Shown here one piece after another: positions 5,843-9,872 of a stretch of DNA of 9,872 nucleotides. Location of the stretch: contig SKJO01000009.1 of assembly GCA_007121975.1 (NCBI GenBank), positions 1 to 9,872 of the forward strand. Reading direction: 5' to 3'. Source of the DNA: Nitriliruptoraceae bacterium (lineage in GTDB: Bacteria > Actinomycetota > Nitriliruptoria > Nitriliruptorales > Nitriliruptoraceae). Both the position numbers and the translations under genes were made by a program. The notes under the pieces are model-generated. The model had not been told where the DNA came from and ran no database searches. It saw only the letters and a list, made by a program, of their open reading frames with translations. Each line of letters opens with the position of its first letter. Within the stretch, counting starts at the first letter, position 1.

Positions 5843-6420
5843 CGGTCTCCCTCCTCGGGCTCCTCGGGCTCCTCGGGCTCGGGTCCGGGCGCGTGGGCGC
5901 GGACCAGCACCGTGTCACCGTAGCGGCGGGGCTCCTCGACGCCGATCCCCGCCGGCCAGCGCAACGGGGTGGAGCGCACCGAGCGCTCCACCACGACCAC
6001 CGCGTCCGGTGCGAGCTGGGCGGGCAGGGCCGCCAGAGCCGCCGAGGGATCCTGGTCGTAGGGGGGATCGGCGAGCACGAGGTCGAAGGGAGCGGTGGCC
6101 AGCGGTGCGGCCAGGACCCGGGCGACCTCACCCACGATCACGTACATGGCGTCGAGGCCGACCACCTCGATGTTGCGCCGCAGGGCGGCCAGCGCCGCCC
6201 GGTCACGCTCCACGAAGGTGACCGTGGCCGCCCCCCGCGAGCGTGCCTCGAGCCCGAGCCCGCCCGCGCCCGCATACAGGTCGAGCACGCGGGCGCCCGG
6301 CAGGAGCGGCTGCAGCGAGGCGAACAGCGCCTCCTTGACCCGGTCGGCGGTCGGTCGCACCTGCGGACCGCGGGGGGCGGTCAGCCGCCGTCCCCGGGCG
6401 GCACCGGCGATCACCCGCAC
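5839..6420 (-). CDS. rsmD: 16S rRNA (guanine(966)-N(2))-methyltransferase RsmD
   Basis: RsmD methylates G966 of 16S rRNA during small-subunit assembly, using S-adenosylmethionine. The 193-residue product begins MRVIAGAARGRRL, the family's typical start, and has RPTADRVKEALF (22-33). The cofactor-binding motif is VLDLYAGAGGLGLEA (45-59), and the catalytic motif DPPYD is at 118-122. The C-terminus adds an unusual Pro/Glu tail (PGPEPEEPEEPEEGDR). GTG at 6420 was chosen because it gives the family N-terminus. GTG at 6414 would form a neat GTGA overlap with the peptidase stop but would lose two conserved residues. The gene overlaps the end of the upstream peptidase gene by 10 bases and coaD by 4 bases. 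The open frame extends to 7005, but that part is a shadow of the peptidase. Confidence 0.95.
   Translation of the reverse strand: MRVIAGAARGRRLTAPRGPQVRPTADRVKEALFASLQPLLPGARVLDLYAGAGGLGLEARSRGAATVTFVERDRAALAALRRNIEVVGLDAMYVIVGEVARVLAAPLATAPFDLVLADPPYDQDPSAALAALPAQLAPDAVVVVERSVRSTPLRWPAGIGVEEPRRYGDTVLVRAHAPGPEPEEPEEPEEGDR
5851..5880. repeat. Three tandem 9-base repeats at the 3' end of rsmD
   Basis: The unit CTCCTCGGG (plus strand) is repeated three times at 5851-5877, with a partial fourth unit after it. On the coding strand it reads GAGGAG-type units and encodes the EEP repeat of the RsmD tail. Such a run can change length by slippage in steps of three codons without breaking the frame. 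Confidence 0.85.
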
Positions 6421-8564
6421 GGATCGGCCGGCGGGTCGCCCGACACCCCGAGGGTGGCCAGGAGGAACGCGAGCACGGTTGCCTCGTCCTGCCAGGCGTC
6501 GTACCGGCCCGAGCGTCCCCCGTGCCCGGCCCCGAGCTTGGTCTCGAGCAGCACCGGTCCCCCGCCGGTGGCGGTGTCGCGCAGCCTGGCGACCCACTTG
6601 GCCGGCTCCCAGTACTGCACCCGGGGATCGTTGAGTCCGGCGGTCACGTACAGCGCCGGGTAGGCCGCCGCCTGCACGTTGTCGACCGGCGAGTAGCCGG
6701 CGATGACCGGGTAGAACTCGGGGTCGGCGGGGTTGCCCCACTCCTCGTACTCGATCACGGTCAGCGGCAGGCTCGGGTCCGACATGGTCGCCAGCACGTC
6801 CACGAAGGGCACCTCGGCGACCGCGGCGGCGCACAGGGCGGGGCGCAGGTTCAGCGCCGCGCCGACCAGCAACCCTCCCGCGGACCCGCCGCGGATCGCG
6901 AGCCGCTCGCGCCGCGTCACCTGCGCGTCGAACAGCTGGTCCGCGCAGGCCACCAGGTCGTGGAAGGTGTTGGGCTTGGCGTGCAGCCGGCCCTGCTCGT
7001 ACCACGCGCGCCCGAGCTCGCCGCCGCCACGCACGTGCGCGATGGCGAACACCACCCCCCGGTCGAGCAGGCTCAGCCGCGAGCTCGAGAAGCCGGGGTC
7101 GATCGACAGCTCGTAGGAGCCGTAGCCGTACAGCAGGCAGGCGGCGGTGCCGTCCAGCGGGGTGCGCACGTGACGCACGAGGCTGATCGGGACGCGGGTG
7201 CCGTCGGGGGCGGTGGCCCAGTCCCGCCAGCTGACGTAGTCGTCGCGGTCGAAGCCGCCGCCCACCTCCTGCTGCTTGAGCACCTCGCGCGTCCCGGTGA
7301 CCAGGTCGACGTCGATCACCTGCCCCGGAGTGGTCAGCGAGGTGTAGCCGATGCGGAGCACCGACCGGTCGAACACCGGGTTGGCCCCGAGCGCGGTGGC
7401 CGCGACCTCCTCCTCGACCTCGAGCACCTCACCGAGCCCGGTGTCGGGATCGACGATGCGCAGCTGGGTCCGGGCCTGGGTGCGCTCGGAGAGCACGAGG
7501 TGGTGGGCGAAGGCGTCGGCCGACTCGAGCCGGATCCCCGGACGGTGGCCGATGAGCTCCTGCCAGCGGTCACGGCCCGGGTCGTCGACCGGCGCGACAC
7601 ACAGCTTGAAGTCCCGGGCCCCGTCGGCGTTGGTGACCAGGTACAGCCGTTCGCCGCGGTGATCGAGGTCGTACTCGACCCCCTCCTCGCGCGCGGCCAC
7701 CAGACGGGGCGGCGCCGCCGGATCGTCGGCGGGCAGCAGCGACCACTCGCTGGTGACCTTGCTCCCGGCCACCACGGCCAGGTACGCGTCCGAGCGGGTC
7801 CGGCCCACGCCCAACCAGTAGCGCTCGTCGGGCTCGACCACCAGCCGCTCGTCCTCGCTGGCCGGGGTGCCCAGCCGGTGGCGCCACACCTCGTGGGGCC
7901 GCCAGGCGTCGTCGGGCACGGTGTAGAGGAAGGTGGCCGAGTCGTCGTACCAGGCCAACCCGTAGGCGGCGCGCGGGATCTCGTCGTCGAGCAGCCGCCC
8001 GGTGACCAGCTCCCGCACCCGGATGGTGAAGACCTCGTTGCCGGTCAGGTCGACCGCCTCGGCCGCGAGCCGGTGGTCGGGGCTGACCGCGAAGGCCCCG
8101 AGCCGGTAGTACTCCTGGCCGTCGGCCTCGGCGTTCTCGTCGAGCAGCACGACCTCGTCCGCCGGGGGATCCCACGGATCGACCGCCCGGCGCCGCTGCG
8201 CGCTCAGGGCACGCACGTCGTCGACGACCCCATCGGGCGCCGGCCGCCGGCAACGGATCGGGTACTGCGCGCCGGCCAGGGTGCGGCGGTAGTACAGCCA
8301 GCCGCCATCGAGCACGGGGACCGAGGCGTCGGTCTCGCGGATCCGGCCCCGGATCTCCTCGAACAACCCCGCGCGCAGCTCGGCGAGCGGGGCGAGCACC
8401 TGCTCGGCGTAGGCGTTCTCGGCCTCGAGATGGGCCCGCACGGCCGGATCATCGCGCTCGCGCAGCCAGTGGTACGGGTCGTCGACGACCCCGTCGGGCC
8501 GATCCACCCGGTGCGGGCGCCGCTCGACGCGGGGCGGATGCGGGGAGAGATCGAGTTCGGGCAC
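6411..8564 (-). CDS. ptrB: S9 family serine peptidase, oligopeptidase B type
   Basis: This 717-residue protein matches oligopeptidase B, a cytoplasmic enzyme that cuts short peptides after arginine or lysine. The N-terminal part (about 1-450) has the prolyl-oligopeptidase start PYHWLRERDDP (30-40) and the beta-propeller. The C-terminal alpha/beta hydrolase domain (about 455-705) has YGYGSYE, the nucleophile elbow RGGSAGGLL with Ser561, EVPFVDVLATM, EYEEWGNP, TAGLNDPRV with Asp646 and GAGHGGRSGRYD with His681. Glu605 and Glu607 align with the acidic pair that sets basic-residue preference in enterobacterial oligopeptidase B, by my own spacing count. No signal peptide is seen. GTG at 8564 follows a very good AAGGAG site with 6 bases spacing. 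It starts 30 bases after the kinase stop codon and overlaps rsmD by 10 bases, so it is likely co-transcribed with both, an uncommon neighbour for rsmD-coaD. A general prolyl oligopeptidase is less likely given the motif set. Confidence 0.93.
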   Translation of the reverse strand: MPELDLSPHPPRVERRPHRVDRPDGVVDDPYHWLRERDDPAVRAHLEAENAYAEQVLAPLAELRAGLFEEIRGRIRETDASVPVLDGGWLYYRRTLAGAQYPIRCRRPAPDGVVDDVRALSAQRRRAVDPWDPPADEVVLLDENAEADGQEYYRLGAFAVSPDHRLAAEAVDLTGNEVFTIRVRELVTGRLLDDEIPRAAYGLAWYDDSATFLYTVPDDAWRPHEVWRHRLGTPASEDERLVVEPDERYWLGVGRTRSDAYLAVVAGSKVTSEWSLLPADDPAAPPRLVAAREEGVEYDLDHRGERLYLVTNADGARDFKLCVAPVDDPGRDRWQELIGHRPGIRLESADAFAHHLVLSERTQARTQLRIVDPDTGLGEVLEVEEEVAATALGANPVFDRSVLRIGYTSLTTPGQVIDVDLVTGTREVLKQQEVGGGFDRDDYVSWRDWATAPDGTRVPISLVRHVRTPLDGTAACLLYGYGSYELSIDPGFSSSRLSLLDRGVVFAIAHVRGGGELGRAWYEQGRLHAKPNTFHDLVACADQLFDAQVTRRERLAIRGGSAGGLLVGAALNLRPALCAAAVAEVPFVDVLATMSDPSLPLTVIEYEEWGNPADPEFYPVIAGYSPVDNVQAAAYPALYVTAGLNDPRVQYWEPAKWVARLRDTATGGGPVLLETKLGAGHGGRSGRYDAWQDEATVLAFLLATLGVSGDPPADPCG

Positions 8565-8594
8565 GGACGACTCCTTGGTGGCGCCGGCGCGAGC

Positions 8595-9872
8595 CTAGGG
8601 GCCGCCCGGCCCGGGGTCCGGCGCCGTCGGGTCCTCGGGGGGCAGGTGGACCGCGACGGTGGTCCCCGCACCGAGCGCGCTGTCGACCGTGACGAAGCCG
8701 TCGTGGCCCCGCACGATCGCGAGCACCGTGGCCAGGCCGAGCCCGGTTCCCTGCTCGCGGGTGGTGAAGAACGGCTCGAACATGCGCGCGCGGGTGGTCG
8801 GGTCCATGCCCCGACCGTCGTCGCGGACCGCGAGCCGCACGAAGGTCCCGGGACGGGCGTGGCCGTGGGCCTGCGCCGGGACCGACGCCACCTCGACGTC
8901 GTCGAGGGAGATCGTGAGCGTGCCCCCGTCGGGCATCGCCGAGCGCGCGTTGCCCACGAGGTTGACCAGCACCTGCTCGAGCTGGGTCACCTCAGCGACC
9001 ACCCGCTGCCGGGCGTCACCGGTCAGCTGCCAGCGGACCGCCGGACCGAGGCTGTCGTCGAGGAACCGCTGCAGTCCCCGCACCAGCTGCCAGGGATCCA
9101 CCGCCCGGCGATCCGCCGCGGCGTCGCGGGCGACGCTGAGCACCTGTTCGACCAGCCGTCGGCCGCGCTCGGCGCTGTCGACGATGGTGTCGAGGGCCGC
9201 GGCGAGGTCGGGCGGGAGCTCGGCGGTGGCGAGCAGATCACCGGCCATCACGATCGGCGCGAGCACGTTGTTGAGGTCGTGGGCGACCCCCCCGGCCAGG
9301 GCTCCCAGCGTCTCCATGCGCTGAGCGCGCAGCGCCTTGCGCGCCAGGTCGCGGCGCTCGGTGATGTCCGCCAGCCCGCCGATCATGCGCCGGGCACGCC
9401 CCGACGGGTCACGCACGATCAACCCCCGGTCCGCGACCCACCGCACCTGCCCGTCATGGCGCAGGATGCGGTACTCGCGGGCCCAGCGCTCGAGGCCACC
9501 GGCCAGCGCCGTGCGCAGGCTGGCCGCGACCTCGGCGCGGTCCTCGGGGTGGATCAGCTCGGACCAGGCCTCGAGCGGCCGGGACCCCGCGTCGTGCTCG
9601 GAGGCGAACAGTCGGGCGTAGCCGGGTCCCCACCACACCGTGTCCGCATCGACGTCGAGGTCCCACACCACATCGGTGGTGGCCTCGGCCACGAGTCGGA
9701 ACCGCCGCTCGGTGTCGCGCAGCCGGGTGTCGGCGCGCTGCCGCTCGATGGCGACCCCGGCCAGCCCGGCGAGGTCCTCGAGCCGCTGGCGGTCCCGGGA
9801 GCCGGGCGCGCCGCCATCCGCGGGCCGCACCACCAGCAGCCCGAGCACGACGGCGTTGGACCCGAGGACCGG
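8595..9872 (-). CDS. PAS-containing sensor histidine kinase (partial, N-terminus beyond the right edge)
   Basis: The visible 425 residues lack the start; the frame is open to the right edge. First come the last strands of a GAF-like domain (VVLGLLVVRPADGG to LAGLAGVAIERQRA, about residues 1-47). A PAS domain of the PAS_3 type follows (about 55-172: RFRLVAEATTDVVWDLD, LIHPEDRAEV, GGLADITERR). The phosphoacceptor helix is ALAGGVAHDLNNVLAPI, with the phosphorylated His at about 198. The ATPase domain has the N-box EQVLVNLVGNARSAM (about 299-313), the G1 box DDGRGMD (351-357), the F-box FEPFFTT and the G2 box GTGLGLA (375-381). A Pro-rich end follows directly, with no receiver domain, and no transmembrane segment is visible in this part. 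It probably autophosphorylates and passes phosphate to a response regulator that is not in this window. Signal and partner are unknown. An internal GTG at 9848 lies inside the GAF region and is not a credible start. Confidence 0.93.
   Translation of the reverse strand, partial: PVLGSNAVVLGLLVVRPADGGAPGSRDRQRLEDLAGLAGVAIERQRADTRLRDTERRFRLVAEATTDVVWDLDVDADTVWWGPGYARLFASEHDAGSRPLEAWSELIHPEDRAEVAASLRTALAGGLERWAREYRILRHDGQVRWVADRGLIVRDPSGRARRMIGGLADITERRDLARKALRAQRMETLGALAGGVAHDLNNVLAPIVMAGDLLATAELPPDLAAALDTIVDSAERGRRLVEQVLSVARDAAADRRAVDPWQLVRGLQRFLDDSLGPAVRWQLTGDARQRVVAEVTQLEQVLVNLVGNARSAMPDGGTLTISLDDVEVASVPAQAHGHARPGTFVRLAVRDDGRGMDPTTRARMFEPFFTTREQGTGLGLATVLAIVRGHDGFVTVDSALGAGTTVAVHLPPEDPTAPDPGPGGP

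Noticed and set aside
8595..9872. Possible hybrid kinase or adjacent response regulator.
   Set aside because: The protein ends within about 20 residues after the ATPase domain and the next gene downstream is a peptidase, so no receiver domain is present on this side.

Overview
The window is a very GC-rich chromosomal segment that reads entirely on the minus strand. It is a tightly packed run of housekeeping genes with short gaps or small overlaps and many GTG starts. From upstream (right) to downstream (left) it contains: the C-terminal part of a GAF/PAS sensor histidine kinase, an oligopeptidase B-type S9 peptidase (ptrB-like), rsmD, coaD, a DivIVA-like coiled-coil protein, a DUF177/YceD protein, rpmF, rnc, an Fpg/Nei (MutM) family protein, acylphosphatase, a small coiled-coil ORF, and the N-terminal half of smc, which runs off the left edge. 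The order rsmD-coaD / DivIVA-like-DUF177-rpmF-rnc-fpg-acyP-smc, together with the protein sequences, points to an actinobacterium (Actinomycetota). It may be from a class outside the well-studied mycobacteria and streptomycetes, but the exact lineage cannot be fixed from sequence reading alone.

Right part (about 5330-9872): an orphan-looking kinase without a visible response regulator lies 30 bases upstream of the peptidase gene. The peptidase gene overlaps rsmD by 10 bases, and rsmD overlaps coaD by 4 bases (GTGA). Middle part (about 3131-5290): the DivIVA-like gene, a 136-base gap holding a strong hairpin, then DUF177, rpmF and rnc, where the rpmF stop and rnc start share one base. Left part (1-3069): the Fpg/Nei gene, acyP, a short ORF and smc. 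No stretch longer than 300 bases lacks a gene, and I see no tRNA, rRNA, CRISPR array, insertion sequence or prophage gene.

Functionally the set combines ribosome biogenesis and RNA processing (RsmD, L32, RNase III, DUF177), coenzyme A synthesis (CoaD), division or polar growth (DivIVA-like), DNA repair family (Fpg/Nei) and chromosome organisation (SMC).

The most interesting item is the Fpg/Nei protein. Its fold markers (ELPEVE start, H2TH region, C-terminal four-cysteine zinc finger) are kept. However, the N-terminal catalytic proline and nearly every other residue known to act in lesion recognition or catalysis in MutM are replaced. It looks like a retained non-canonical or catalytically inactive paralogue sitting in the standard fpg locus. 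The second item is a 66-residue coiled-coil ORF with its own good ribosome binding site immediately upstream of smc.
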